A stretch of 64,000 bases of DNA from Desulfocarbo sp964620595 (GTDB taxonomy: Bacteria; Desulfobacterota; Desulfarculia; Desulfarculales; Desulfarculaceae): the NCBI GenBank assembly GCA_964620595.1, contig CAZUHP010000015.1, positions 1 through 64,000 of the forward strand, read 5' to 3'. The position numbers were made by a program, and so were the translations under genes. Shown here piece by piece: positions 8,847 to 16,522 of this stretch; the stretch's first letter is position 1, and each line of letters starts with the position of its first letter. Below the pieces are notes generated by a model, which saw nothing but the letters and a program-made list of their open reading frames with translations, did not search any database and was not told the DNA's origin.

Positions 8847-8885
8847 GGCGGCCGGGAGGATGCCTTCCCGGCCGCCAATTTTTTT
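8847..8885 (+). terminator. Rho-independent terminator after the HisD-family gene
   Basis: Perfect 11-bp GC stem (8847-8857 with 8866-8876), 8-base loop, then AA and seven T. It ends the HisD-family transcript and the T-run merges with the AT-rich promoter of the next operon. Confidence 0.9.
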
Positions 8886-8912
8886 GATGAAAAATATAAT
8901 AAAATATATTAT
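8884..8912 (+). promoter_or_regulatory. Sigma-70-like promoter of the 2-oxoacid oxidoreductase operon
   Basis: TTGATG at 8884-8889, 17-bp spacer, TATTAT at 8907-8912, inside a 40-base AT-only island in otherwise GC-rich DNA. Predicted start near 8919, leaving a leader of about 87 bases before ATG 9006. The spacer/-10 region also holds an AATATA/TATATT inverted repeat. Confidence 0.65.
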
Positions 8913-9005
8913 TATTTCTTCGCCGTCGGCGGCGAGGCCCCTTCCCGTCCCGTGCCCCCCCGGTCGTCGCCGGCGGCATCAACAAAGCTCACGAGAGGTG
9001 GCAGC

Positions 9006-10148
9006 ATGCCTACCCGAATCGTTACCCATCCGGTCCCAACCGGCCGGCGCTACCTTTCCGGCAACGAAGCCGCGGCCGAAGGCGCCCTGGCCGCGGGTTG
9101 TCGCTTCTATGCCGGCTACCCCATCACCCCCAGCTCCGAGGTCATGGAGTCGCTGGCCCGCCTGTTGCCCGAGCACGGCGGCTCCTTCATCCAGATGGAG
9201 GATGAAATCGCCTCCATCTCCGCCGTGGTGGGTGCCTCCTGGACCGGGGTCAAGGCCATGACCGCCACCAGCGGCCCGGGCCTGAGCCTGATGCAGGAAT
9301 GCCTGGGCTACGCCGCCTTCACCGAAACGCCCCTGGTGCTGGTGGACGTGCAGCGGGCCGGGCCCTGTACCGGCCAGGCCACCAAGGTGGGCGGCGGCGA
9401 CGTCATGGCCGTGAAGTGGGGCTCCCACGGCGATTACCAGGTGGTGGCGCTCTCGCCCTGGTCGGTGCAAGAGATGTTCGATCTCACCATCGAGGCCTTC
9501 AACCTGGCCGAGCGGCTCAGGGTGCCGGCCTTCGTGCTGGCCGAGGAGGCCACCGGCCACCTCCGCGAAAGCGTGGAGGTCCCGGCCCAGGTGGAGGTGT
9601 ACGAGCGCGACTACCGGCCCGGCGAGCCGCCCTTTGGCACGCCCGAGCCCGACGGGGTGCCTTCCATGCCCTCCTTTGGCATGGGCGAAAACCTGTTGGT
9701 GACCGGCTCCACCCACGACGAGCGCGGTTTCCGCAAGACCGAGGGGCCTGCCTTTCACGACGCCCTGGTGCGGCGCCTCAACCGGAAGGTGCTCAGCCGG
9801 GTGGAGGAGATCTGCCGCTCGGAGAGCTACTACCTGGACGACGCCGAGCAGGTGGTGGTGGCCTACGGCTTCACCGCCCGCGCCGCCCTGCGCGCGGTGC
9901 GCCTGGCCCGGGAGGCGGGCCGCAAGGTGGGCCTGTTGCGGCTCATCACCCTGTGGCCCTTTCACGAGCGCTTGATCAGCGAACTGGCCCAGGGCGGGGT
10001 GGAGTTCCTGGTGCCGGAGATGAACCTGGGCCAGGTGTATTCCCTGGTGCGCGCCGCCGCGGCCGGCCGCCGGGTACGCAGCCTGGGCCAGGTCAACGGC
10101 GCCACCATCGCGCCCCGCAGCATCCTGGCCGCCCTGGAGGAGATGTGA
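9006..10148 (+). CDS. 2-oxoacid:ferredoxin oxidoreductase, alpha subunit (KorA-like)
   Basis: 380 residues; ATG 9006 with GAGAGG seven bases upstream. It contains the pyrimidine-binding/PFOR domain I signatures GYPITPSSEVMES and TSGPGLSLMQECLG, and a C-terminal transketolase-like domain (VVAYGFTARAALRA). With the beta and gamma subunits that follow it oxidatively decarboxylates a 2-oxoacid to an acyl-CoA, reducing ferredoxin. Closest in layout to 2-oxoglutarate:ferredoxin oxidoreductase (KOR); this specificity is inferred and is supported weakly by the neighbouring L-2-hydroxyglutarate oxidase, which would supply 2-oxoglutarate. The stop overlaps the next ATG by one base. Confidence 0.85.
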   Translation: MPTRIVTHPVPTGRRYLSGNEAAAEGALAAGCRFYAGYPITPSSEVMESLARLLPEHGGSFIQMEDEIASISAVVGASWTGVKAMTATSGPGLSLMQECLGYAAFTETPLVLVDVQRAGPCTGQATKVGGGDVMAVKWGSHGDYQVVALSPWSVQEMFDLTIEAFNLAERLRVPAFVLAEEATGHLRESVEVPAQVEVYERDYRPGEPPFGTPEPDGVPSMPSFGMGENLLVTGSTHDERGFRKTEGPAFHDALVRRLNRKVLSRVEEICRSESYYLDDAEQVVVAYGFTARAALRAVRLAREAGRKVGLLRLITLWPFHERLISELAQGGVEFLVPEMNLGQVYSLVRAAAAGRRVRSLGQVNGATIAPRSILAALEEM

Positions 10149-10903
10149 TGGCGCGCTCACTGGACCAATTCCTGCGGGAGGAGGTGGCCGCCACTCCCTT
10201 CTGCCCGGGCTGCGGCCACGGCATCCTGATGGGCGCGGTGCTGCGTTCCATAGAGGGCCTGGGGATGGACCTGCAGCGCATGCTCTTCGTCTCGGGCATC
10301 GGCTGCGCGGCCTGGATACCCAGCCCCCACTTCAAGGCCGACACCCTGCACACCTTGCACGGCCGGGCGGTGGCCTTTGCCACCGGCGCCAAGCTGGCCA
10401 ACCCCAAGCTCAAGGTCATGGTCATCTCCGGCGACGGCGACCTGGCCTCCATCGGCGGCAACCACCTGATCCACGCGGCCCGCCGCGGTATCGAACTCAC
10501 CGTGGTCTGCGCCAACAACATGATCTACGGCATGACCGGCGGCCAGGTGGCCCCCACCACCCCCCTGGGCAGCCCCACCGCCACCACCACCCAGGGCAAC
10601 CCCTACCGCCCCTTTGACCTCTGCCGCCTGGTCAAGGCGGCGGGCGCGGCCTACGTGGCCCGCGGCTCGGTCACCCGGCCCTATCGGCTCATGGAGTATC
10701 TGAGCCGGGCGCTCACCACGCCGTCATTCTCCTTCGTGGAGGTGGTGAGCCCCTGCCCCACCCAGTTCGGCCGCCGCCACCGGCTGGACAGCCCGGGAGC
10801 CTTGTTCCATCAAGTGGCCGAAAACTGCCGGGAGCGCCGGGAGCTGGATCCCTCGCTGCCCCCGCCCGAGGAGGTGGTGGTGCTGGGAGAGTTCAATGAC
10901 TGA
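10148..10903 (+). CDS. 2-oxoacid:ferredoxin oxidoreductase, beta (TPP) subunit (KorB-like)
   Basis: 251 residues. It carries the thiamine pyrophosphate/Mg motif GDGDLASIGGNHLIHAA with downstream NN (CANNMIYGMTGGQ), and the iron-sulfur/TPP domain motif FCPGCGHG near the N-terminus. This is the catalytic subunit that decarboxylates the 2-oxoacid and passes electrons to a 4Fe-4S cluster. Translationally coupled to alpha (ATG shares the A of TGA) and overlaps the gamma gene by eight bases. Confidence 0.88.
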   Translation: MARSLDQFLREEVAATPFCPGCGHGILMGAVLRSIEGLGMDLQRMLFVSGIGCAAWIPSPHFKADTLHTLHGRAVAFATGAKLANPKLKVMVISGDGDLASIGGNHLIHAARRGIELTVVCANNMIYGMTGGQVAPTTPLGSPTATTTQGNPYRPFDLCRLVKAAGAAYVARGSVTRPYRLMEYLSRALTTPSFSFVEVVSPCPTQFGRRHRLDSPGALFHQVAENCRERRELDPSLPPPEEVVVLGEFND

Positions 10904-11438
10904 ACGCAAGGAAATCCTTCTGGGCGGTCTGGGCGGCCAGGGTGTGATCCTGGCCGGGGTGATCCTGGGCCAGGCAACAGTGGCCGACGGGCTCTTTGCG
11001 GCCGGCTCCAACTCCTATGGCGCCCAGGCGCGGGGCTCCTCCTGCAAGGCCGAGGTGGTGTTCGGACCCGAACCCATCGACTATCCCCACGCCGAGGAGC
11101 CGGACCTGCTGGTGGCCATGAGCCAGGGCGCCTATGACACCTACGTGGCGGAGACGGCGGAGAACAGCGTGGTGCTCTACGACTCGGGCCTGGTCACCCC
11201 CCGGGGGCTGCGCCGGGAGGTTGGCTTCAAGGTCACCGCCCTGGTGCTGGAGAGCCTGGGCAACAAGCAGGTGGCCAATGTGTTCTGGGTGGGCGTGGTG
11301 GCCGGCTACACCGGCTGGTTCACGCCCCGGTCCCTGGCCAGGGTGGTGGAGGACATCGTGCCCGAACGCTTCAAGGAGTTGAACCTCAAGGCCCTGGAGC
11401 AGGGCTTGGCCCTGGGCCGCAGCGCAAAGGAGGCCTGA
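10896..11438 (+). CDS. 2-oxoacid:ferredoxin oxidoreductase, gamma subunit (KorC-like)
   Basis: 180 residues with the gamma-domain signature GGLGGQGVILAG near the N-terminus and SYGAQARGSSCKAEVV. The gamma domain binds the CoA side of the reaction in PFOR-family enzymes. It overlaps the beta gene and is followed two bases later by the FAD oxidoreductase, so the enzyme and its presumed electron acceptor are one transcript. Confidence 0.88.
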   Translation: MTERKEILLGGLGGQGVILAGVILGQATVADGLFAAGSNSYGAQARGSSCKAEVVFGPEPIDYPHAEEPDLLVAMSQGAYDTYVAETAENSVVLYDSGLVTPRGLRREVGFKVTALVLESLGNKQVANVFWVGVVAGYTGWFTPRSLARVVEDIVPERFKELNLKALEQGLALGRSAKEA

Positions 11439-11440
11439 CC

Positions 11441-12908
11441 GTGGAAGGCCGCACGCACAGACCAGTCCTCAACCAACAGTTGTGCGGCTCCTGCGGGGTG
11501 TGCCGCGGCGCCTGCCCGGCGGTGCTGGCCCGCGAACTGGCCACAGAGCAGGATTCCTTGCGGGGCGTCCTGGCTCCCCAGGCCCGGGAGCAAAGCGATC
11601 TTACGCCCTGCCGCCGGGCCTGCCCTCTGGGCCAGGACATCCCCGGCTACCTGGGCCGCCTGGCCAAGGGCGACCAGGCCGGCGCCCTGGAGGTGATCCT
11701 GCGGAACAACCCCCTGCCCTCGGTGCTGGGCCACGTGTGCCACCATCCCTGCCAGGACGCCTGCCTCAAGCCCCAGGTGGGGCCCCAACCCCAGATACGC
11801 GAGCTGAAGCGTTTCGCCGCCTTGGCCCCGCGGCCGCAGGTCAAGCCCCTCCTCGGCCCGGCGCGGGCCACGGTGGCCATAATCGGCTCTGGCCCGGCCG
11901 GCCTGACCGCGGCGTGGCACCTGGCCAGGAACCGCATCCAGCCGGTGATCTACGAGGCCGAGGCTGTGGCGGGCGGCATGCTGGCCTGGGCCATCCCCGG
12001 CTTCCGCCTGCCCCGCGGCGCCCTGCAAACCGACCTGGACTACGTGTTGGGCCACGGAGTGGAGCTGCGCCTGGATACGCCGGTCGACTTCGGGGAGCTG
12101 GCCAGGCTGCGGGCGGAATACGAGGCAGTGATCCTGGCCTGCGGCGCGCCCCTGCCCCAGCCGGCCGGGCTGCCTGGCGAGGAGGCGGCAGGAGTTTGGC
12201 TGGGCCTGGACTTCCTGAAGGCCTGCGCCCTGGGCCAGCCGCCCCGGCTCGAGAGCCCGGTGCTGGTGGTGGGCGGCGGCAACGTGGCCCTGGACGCGGC
12301 GCGCAGCGCCCTGCGCATGGATGCCGAGGTGCGCCTGGTCTACCGCCGCGACCGTGCCGCCATGCCGGCCTATGCCGAGGAGGTGGAAGCCGCCCTGGCC
12401 GAGGGCCTGGACATGGTGTTCCAACGGCGGCCCCTGGCCCTGGAGACCGGCAGCAACGGTGCGGTCAGCGGTCTCAAGGTGGTGGCCACCGAACCGGCCG
12501 GCAAGGGGGGCGANNNNNNNNNNNNNNNNNNNNNNNNNNNNNNNNNNNNNNNNNNNNNNNNNNNNNNNNNNNNNNNNNNNNNNNNNNNNNNNNNNNNNNN
12601 NNNNNNNNNNNNNCAAGGGGGGCGAGGGGGGCGAGGGGGCCGACGGCCGCACCACCTTCCGTGACCTTCCCCATCGCGAGGAAGTGCTGGCCGCGGGCAG
12701 CGTGATCCTGGCCGTGGGTCAGGTCAGCCAGGCGGCGGACTGGGCCCGGGCCCTGGGCCTGGCCGGGTTCAACCCCGATCCAAACGGCCGCCTGGCTCCC
12801 GGCCTGTACGCGGCCGGCGACTTGGCGAGCGGACCGGGCACCGTGGTGGAGGCCATGGCCGCGGGCCTGGCGTGCGCCCGGGCCATTGTGGAGGAGATGC
12901 CAGCATGA
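11441..12908 (+). CDS. GltD-like FAD/NAD(P) oxidoreductase, interrupted by assembly gap
   Basis: GTG start at 11441 preceded by a strong AAAGGAGG. The N-terminal region has clustered cysteines (CGSCGVCRGAC; CRRACPLGQD; VCHHPCQDAC) like the iron-sulfur domain of glutamate synthase small chain, then an FAD GxGxxG (IGSGPAGLTAA) and a second dinucleotide fold (VVGGGNVALDAA). The C-terminal FAD site (GLYAAGDLASGPGTVVEAM) is after the gap. The frame differs across the 100 Ns (12514-12613), as expected if N is a placeholder length, so I do not call a frameshift. Role inferred: passing electrons between reduced ferredoxin from the KOR-like enzyme and NAD(P). Confidence 0.8.
12514..12613. other. Assembly gap (100 N) flanked by the same repeat
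   Basis: Exactly 100 N. The 12-mer CAAGGGGGGCGA lies immediately before the gap (12502-12513) and again immediately after it (12614-12625), followed by further 9-bp units. The gap is therefore most simply a G-run repeat array that the assembler could not cross; its true length is unknown. Confidence 0.9.
12614..12641. repeat. 9-bp-period G-run repeat inside the GltD-like gene
   Basis: Units of AAGGGGGGC / GAGGGGGGC / GAGGGGGCC, read as Gly-Gly-Glu in the gene frame. This is the reverse complement of the TCGCCCCCC unit in the HPt-CheW linker, so the same repeat occurs in both orientations within genes. Confidence 0.8.
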
Positions 12909-13204
12909 GACCACGCCCACCCTGTCCCCTGCCCGAGTCCCAGCCCCGGCCCGACCGGCCCCAGGGCCACCCGGCGCCGCCTTTCAGCCTGGAAGAAGCC
13001 ATGGCCGAGGCGGCCCGCTGCCTGTCCACCCACGCCTGCCAGGGCTGCGAGCTGTGCGTGCTCCTTTGCCCTGACCTGGCGATCAGCAAGGACCCCGCCG
13101 GCCGGCCGGTCATTGACCTGGACTATTGCAAGGGCTGCGGCTTGTGCGCCGCGATCTGCCCCAAGGGCGCCCTCAGCATGGTGTCCGAGCAGGAGGAGGT
13201 CTGA
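12905..13204 (+). CDS. Two-cluster 4Fe-4S ferredoxin (KorD-like)
   Basis: 99 residues; its ATG overlaps the preceding TGA (ATGA). A Pro-rich N-terminal 40 residues is followed by two CxxCxxCxxxCP motifs (CQGCELCVLLCP and CKGCGLCAAICP). It probably serves as the ferredoxin-domain subunit (delta) of the oxidoreductase, which has no iron-sulfur domain in its alpha or gamma chains. Last gene of the operon; 13205-13279 holds only a C-run repeat. Confidence 0.88.
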   Translation: MRPRPPCPLPESQPRPDRPQGHPAPPFSLEEAMAEAARCLSTHACQGCELCVLLCPDLAISKDPAGRPVIDLDYCKGCGLCAAICPKGALSMVSEQEEV

Positions 13205-13240
13205 GCCGCCCAGGCCCGTGCCTTTGACACGCCTCCGCCC

Positions 13241-13280
13241 CCTCGCCGCCCCGTGCCTCCCGCGCCCCCTCGCGCCCCCT
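13241..13280. repeat. 10-bp-period C-run repeat at the lhgO 3' end
   Basis: Degenerate C-run units ending in two perfect 10-bp copies (CGCGCCCCCT at 13261-13270 and 13271-13280) that reach the first base of the reverse-strand lhgO stop codon (13280-13282). It lies between convergent genes; the period is not a multiple of three, unlike the coding copies. Confidence 0.7.
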
Positions 13281-14446
13281 CAGTCCAGCAGCAGGGCGCG
13301 CGCCCGGCGGGCAATGGCCAGGCTGGCGGTGAGGCCGGGGCTGTCGATGCCCAGCAGGTTCAGGCAGCGGGGTTCGGCGGGCGAGCGCTCCATGACCCAG
13401 TCCTGTATCCCGGCCAGACGGGCCTGGATACCGACCTGGTGAGGCTCCAGGTCTTCAGCCGTAAGGCCGGGGAAGAAGCCCTGCACCTTCTCCAGGAACA
13501 CCTGCACCGGCTGGTACTCGCCACCGTAGTCCTCGCGCTCGGCAGCCGGAAGGTTGAGGGGACCCACCGTGACCACCGGGCCCAGGGACAAGTTGCCGCG
13601 CGCGTCGCTTTCCAGGGTGGGGGTGAGGTGAACCCCCACCGTGAAATAGGAGCCATGGGGGGTGGTGAGCTTGTAGGGCGCGGGGTAGACGTTCATCCCC
13701 TTGAGACCAAGCTCCGGGCGCTTGTGGCGGTAAAACTTCATGGCCTCGCTGCGTACCGGGTCTATCTGGTAGGGCGAGGCCGCATCCACCATGCGGGCGA
13801 CCTCATCGGAATACACGCCAGCGCAATTGACCAGCAGGCCGCTGAGCAGGCTGTCCTCGGCTCCGTCCCGGTAGCGCACCCTGAGCAGCAGCCCCTCCTG
13901 GCGGGGCTCCACCCCTATGAGCTGGGTCTGGGTGACGAACTGGGCGCCGTGGCCCGAAGCCAGGGCGTAGAGCTTGTGCACCAGGGCGGTGGGGTCGATG
14001 ATGCCGGAGGTGGGCAGGTGCAGTGCCGCCCGCGCGCGCACCTGGGGCTCCATCTCGCGCACTTGGCCACCGCTGAGCCAGGCCACGGGCACCTGGTTCT
14101 GGCGGGAGCGCTCCTCATAGGTGCGCAGCACCGCCTCTTCCTCGGCCGTGACCGCTGCCACCAGCTTGCCCGTGCGCAGGGCGGGCACCTGGTAGCGCTC
14201 GCAGAACTCGTAGAGCAGCCCGTTGCCCTCCACGCAAAGCGCCGCCTTCAGGGGGCGGGTGCGCTGGTCGTAGTACAAGCCGGCATGGATCACGCCGGAG
14301 TTGCGGGAAGATTGGTTTTCGCCCTGGGTAACACCCGGGTTGCGCTCCAGCACCAGGACTTCCTGGCCGGCCTGGGCCAGTTCGCGGGCCACGGCGCAGC
14401 CCACCACACCGGCCCCGACCACGGTGACGGCCACTTTGTCAGACAT
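13280..14446 (-). CDS. lhgO: L-2-hydroxyglutarate oxidase (LhgO family)
   Basis: 388 residues. The N-terminal FAD fold (VTVVGAGVVGCAVARELAQ) is followed by the family hallmark SSRNSGVIHAGLYY. It oxidises L-2-hydroxyglutarate to 2-oxoglutarate, passing electrons to a quinone or other acceptor. I chose ATG 14446 (MSDKVAVTVVG), preceded by AAAGGA; longer N-terminal extensions lack family similarity. It sits divergently from gntR and convergently to the KOR-like operon, which could consume its product. A related D-amino-acid-oxidase-fold enzyme with another substrate remains possible. Confidence 0.85.
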   Translation of the reverse strand: MSDKVAVTVVGAGVVGCAVARELAQAGQEVLVLERNPGVTQGENQSSRNSGVIHAGLYYDQRTRPLKAALCVEGNGLLYEFCERYQVPALRTGKLVAAVTAEEEAVLRTYEERSRQNQVPVAWLSGGQVREMEPQVRARAALHLPTSGIIDPTALVHKLYALASGHGAQFVTQTQLIGVEPRQEGLLLRVRYRDGAEDSLLSGLLVNCAGVYSDEVARMVDAASPYQIDPVRSEAMKFYRHKRPELGLKGMNVYPAPYKLTTPHGSYFTVGVHLTPTLESDARGNLSLGPVVTVGPLNLPAAEREDYGGEYQPVQVFLEKVQGFFPGLTAEDLEPHQVGIQARLAGIQDWVMERSPAEPRCLNLLGIDSPGLTASLAIARRARALLLD

Positions 14447-14549
14447 AACCCATCCTTTAGCAGTTGTGGAATCCGCAGCTTGCGGAGATTCGATCCAAGA
14501 GACGGCCGGCTCGGCAATCACCGCCCACCGGCCGCAGGCAAGAGTTTAC

Positions 14550-14585
14550 TTGACAAGGCTCTCTCAAATATTTTATTAAATATTT
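14550..14585 (+). promoter_or_regulatory. gntR promoter with paired AAATATTT palindromes
   Basis: TTGACA at 14550-14555, 18-bp spacer, TATTAA at 14574-14579. Two identical self-complementary 8-mers AAATATTT (14566-14573 and 14578-14585) are spaced 12 bp centre to centre and bracket the -10, a layout suited to a dimeric repressor. The GntR protein downstream is the obvious candidate. The spacing and assignment are inference. Confidence 0.55.
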
Positions 14586-14646
14586 AATATTATATTTTGT
14601 AAAAAGCAACTCCTTGTTGCCATGACCCTGGGGGGCGTTGGAGTTT

Positions 14647-15378
14647 ATGGCTGTTCCCAAAAAAAGGGCAAACCCAAAACCCACCGGCGGCGACGCCGCC
14701 AAGGGATCCGGCTCCCTGGCGGACCGTGCCTATCATCATATCAAGCGTATGCTGCTGGTCAACGAGCTGGTGGCGGGCCAGAAGATACGCTACCGCGACA
14801 TCGCCAAGAAGCTGGGCGTGAGCCAGACCCCGGTCATCCTGGCGCTCACCCGCCTGGAGAACGAGGGCCTGGTGCGCTCCGAGGCCAACAAGGGCTTCCG
14901 GGTGCCGGAGTTGGACCTGGACGAGGCGCGTGAGCTTTACGAGATGCGCGCGCTCATCGAAGGCTGGCTGGTGCGCCGCACGGCCAAGCGCATCACCGAC
15001 GAGGAGCTGAACCACCTGGAAGGCCTCATGGAGGAGCACCAGGCGGTGCGGGGCGAGTCCTATTGCCGCGAGCGCCTGTGGTGCGACGCCCGCCTGCATC
15101 TCTCCCTGGCCTCCTTCAGCGGCCATCGCATCGGCCAGCGGGTGCTGCGCGAGATATTCGACCGGCTTTACCTGCGCTATCGTCCCGAACGCCTCTCCTC
15201 CGCGCGCATGCAGGAATCAGAGGAGGAGCACCAGAAGATATTCGAGGCCCTGGAGAAGCGCGACGCACGCAAGGCGGGCTCTCTGCTGGAGGCCCACATC
15301 AACCGGGGCAGCAAGCACATGCTGGCAGGCATTCAGCACGACCTGGAAATGCGCGACAGCCTGGACCCCTGGGACTAA
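14647..15378 (+). CDS. GntR-family transcriptional regulator (FadR/FCD subfamily)
   Basis: 243 residues from ATG 14647 (MAVPKKRANPK). Residues about 20-90 are the GntR winged helix (YRDIAKKLGVSQTPVILALTRLE); residues 95-235 form an all-helical FCD ligand domain with metal-site-type residues (LWCDARLHLSLASFSGHR, and His in EEEHQKI and EAHI). FCD regulators usually sense carboxylic acids. It is first in a run with a TAXI transporter and 3-hydroxyacyl-CoA dehydrogenase, so it probably controls uptake and use of an organic acid. Likely autoregulated through the palindromes upstream. Confidence 0.9.
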   Translation: MAVPKKRANPKPTGGDAAKGSGSLADRAYHHIKRMLLVNELVAGQKIRYRDIAKKLGVSQTPVILALTRLENEGLVRSEANKGFRVPELDLDEARELYEMRALIEGWLVRRTAKRITDEELNHLEGLMEEHQAVRGESYCRERLWCDARLHLSLASFSGHRIGQRVLREIFDRLYLRYRPERLSSARMQESEEEHQKIFEALEKRDARKAGSLLEAHINRGSKHMLAGIQHDLEMRDSLDPWD

Positions 15379-15445
15379 CACACGGGAAAGAGCCTGGTAG
15401 GTAGGCTTTAGAGGTAGGCAACACACAGTTTAGGGAGATGAAGAA

Positions 15446-16414
15446 ATGTCCAAAAAGCTTTTGACCATGGGTCTGGCGCTGGCCCTGGCCTTGTGCCTGG
15501 CTGCCCCGGCCGCCGCAGCGGACAAGCAGTTCCTGCGTATGTTCTCCGGACCGGAGGGCGGCTCCTGGTATCCCCTGGGCTCCGCCATGATGACCATCAT
15601 CGAGAAGAACCTGAAGATCTCCACCTCCAACGGCCCGGGCGGCGGCGTGGGCAACTGCAAGGCGGTCAACGCCGGGCGGGCGGACCTGGGCTGGACCTAC
15701 ACCCACACCGCCTACAACGCCTACAACGGCCGCGGCAAGTTCCACAAGAAGAACCAGAACCTGCGTCACCTGATGTCCCTGTACCCCGGCGTGTTCCAGA
15801 TCGCGGTGCCCAAGAGCAGCAAGATCTACTCCGTGGCCGACCTCAAGGACAAGCGCATCGTGCCCGGCAAGGTGGGCTTCTCCGGCACGGTCATCGCCGA
15901 GCTGGTGTTGAAGGCCTACGGGCTGACCTTCGACTCCATCAAGAAAAACGGCGGCTCGGTGAGCTTCGTGGGTTACTCCGACTCCGCCGCCCTGATGAAG
16001 GACGGCCACAGCGACGCCTACATGGCGGTCACCTCCTGCCCCCAGTCCACCATCATCGACCTCAACTTCCGCCCCGGCATCCGCTTCCTGCCCATCGACC
16101 AGGCGCACATGAAGAAGATCCTGAAGATGGAGCCCGGCCTCATGGCCACGGTCATTCCCAAGGGTGCCTACAAGGGCCTGGACAAGGACGTGCCCGCGGT
16201 GGGCACCGTGACCTGCATCGTGATCAACAAGGACGTGCCCGACGAGCTGGCCTACAACATCGTGAAGACCCTGTACGCCAACTGGCCGGAGCTGGCCAAG
16301 GTCAAGAAAAAGGCCATCGCGCAGTCCAAGCCGGAGAAGGCGCTGCTGGGCGCCGGCATTCCGGTGCACCCCGGCGCGCTGAAGTACTACAAGGAAAAAG
16401 GCTACGTGAAGTAA
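15446..16414 (+). CDS. TAXI-family TRAP transporter solute-binding protein
   Basis: 322 residues; a signal peptide is clear (charged KK, hydrophobic LALALALCLAAP, AAA cleavage region). The mature part begins KQFLRMFSGPEGGSWYPLG, typical of TAXI receptors that bind dicarboxylates or amino-acid-like acids in the periplasm. GGAGATGAAGAA precedes the ATG. It is followed by the fused membrane permease. Ligand unknown; the neighbouring acyl-CoA enzymes suggest an organic acid. Confidence 0.92.
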   Translation: MSKKLLTMGLALALALCLAAPAAAADKQFLRMFSGPEGGSWYPLGSAMMTIIEKNLKISTSNGPGGGVGNCKAVNAGRADLGWTYTHTAYNAYNGRGKFHKKNQNLRHLMSLYPGVFQIAVPKSSKIYSVADLKDKRIVPGKVGFSGTVIAELVLKAYGLTFDSIKKNGGSVSFVGYSDSAALMKDGHSDAYMAVTSCPQSTIIDLNFRPGIRFLPIDQAHMKKILKMEPGLMATVIPKGAYKGLDKDVPAVGTVTCIVINKDVPDELAYNIVKTLYANWPELAKVKKKAIAQSKPEKALLGAGIPVHPGALKYYKEKGYVK

Positions 16415-16426
16415 CAACCAGCTAGT

Positions 16427-16462
16427 CGCGGCCCGGCCCGGAAACGCCGCGGCCGGGCCGCG
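16427..16462 (+). other. GC-rich hairpin between TRAP receptor and permease
   Basis: Perfect 12-bp stem (16427-16438 with 16451-16462) and a 12-base loop, with no T-run after it. Placed between the abundant binding protein and the permease, it looks like an mRNA-processing or partial attenuation element. Function inferred from position. Confidence 0.6.
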
Positions 16463-16522
16463 GCTTCGTGGGCCACCGGAAACAAGCTCGGGGCGTATCC
16501 GGGGCTCCAAGAGAGGATTTCC

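Noticed and set aside
11441..12908. A frameshift or pseudogene in the GltD-like gene
   Set aside because: The frame change coincides with the 100-N gap, whose length is nominal; both halves are intact and colinear with the family.
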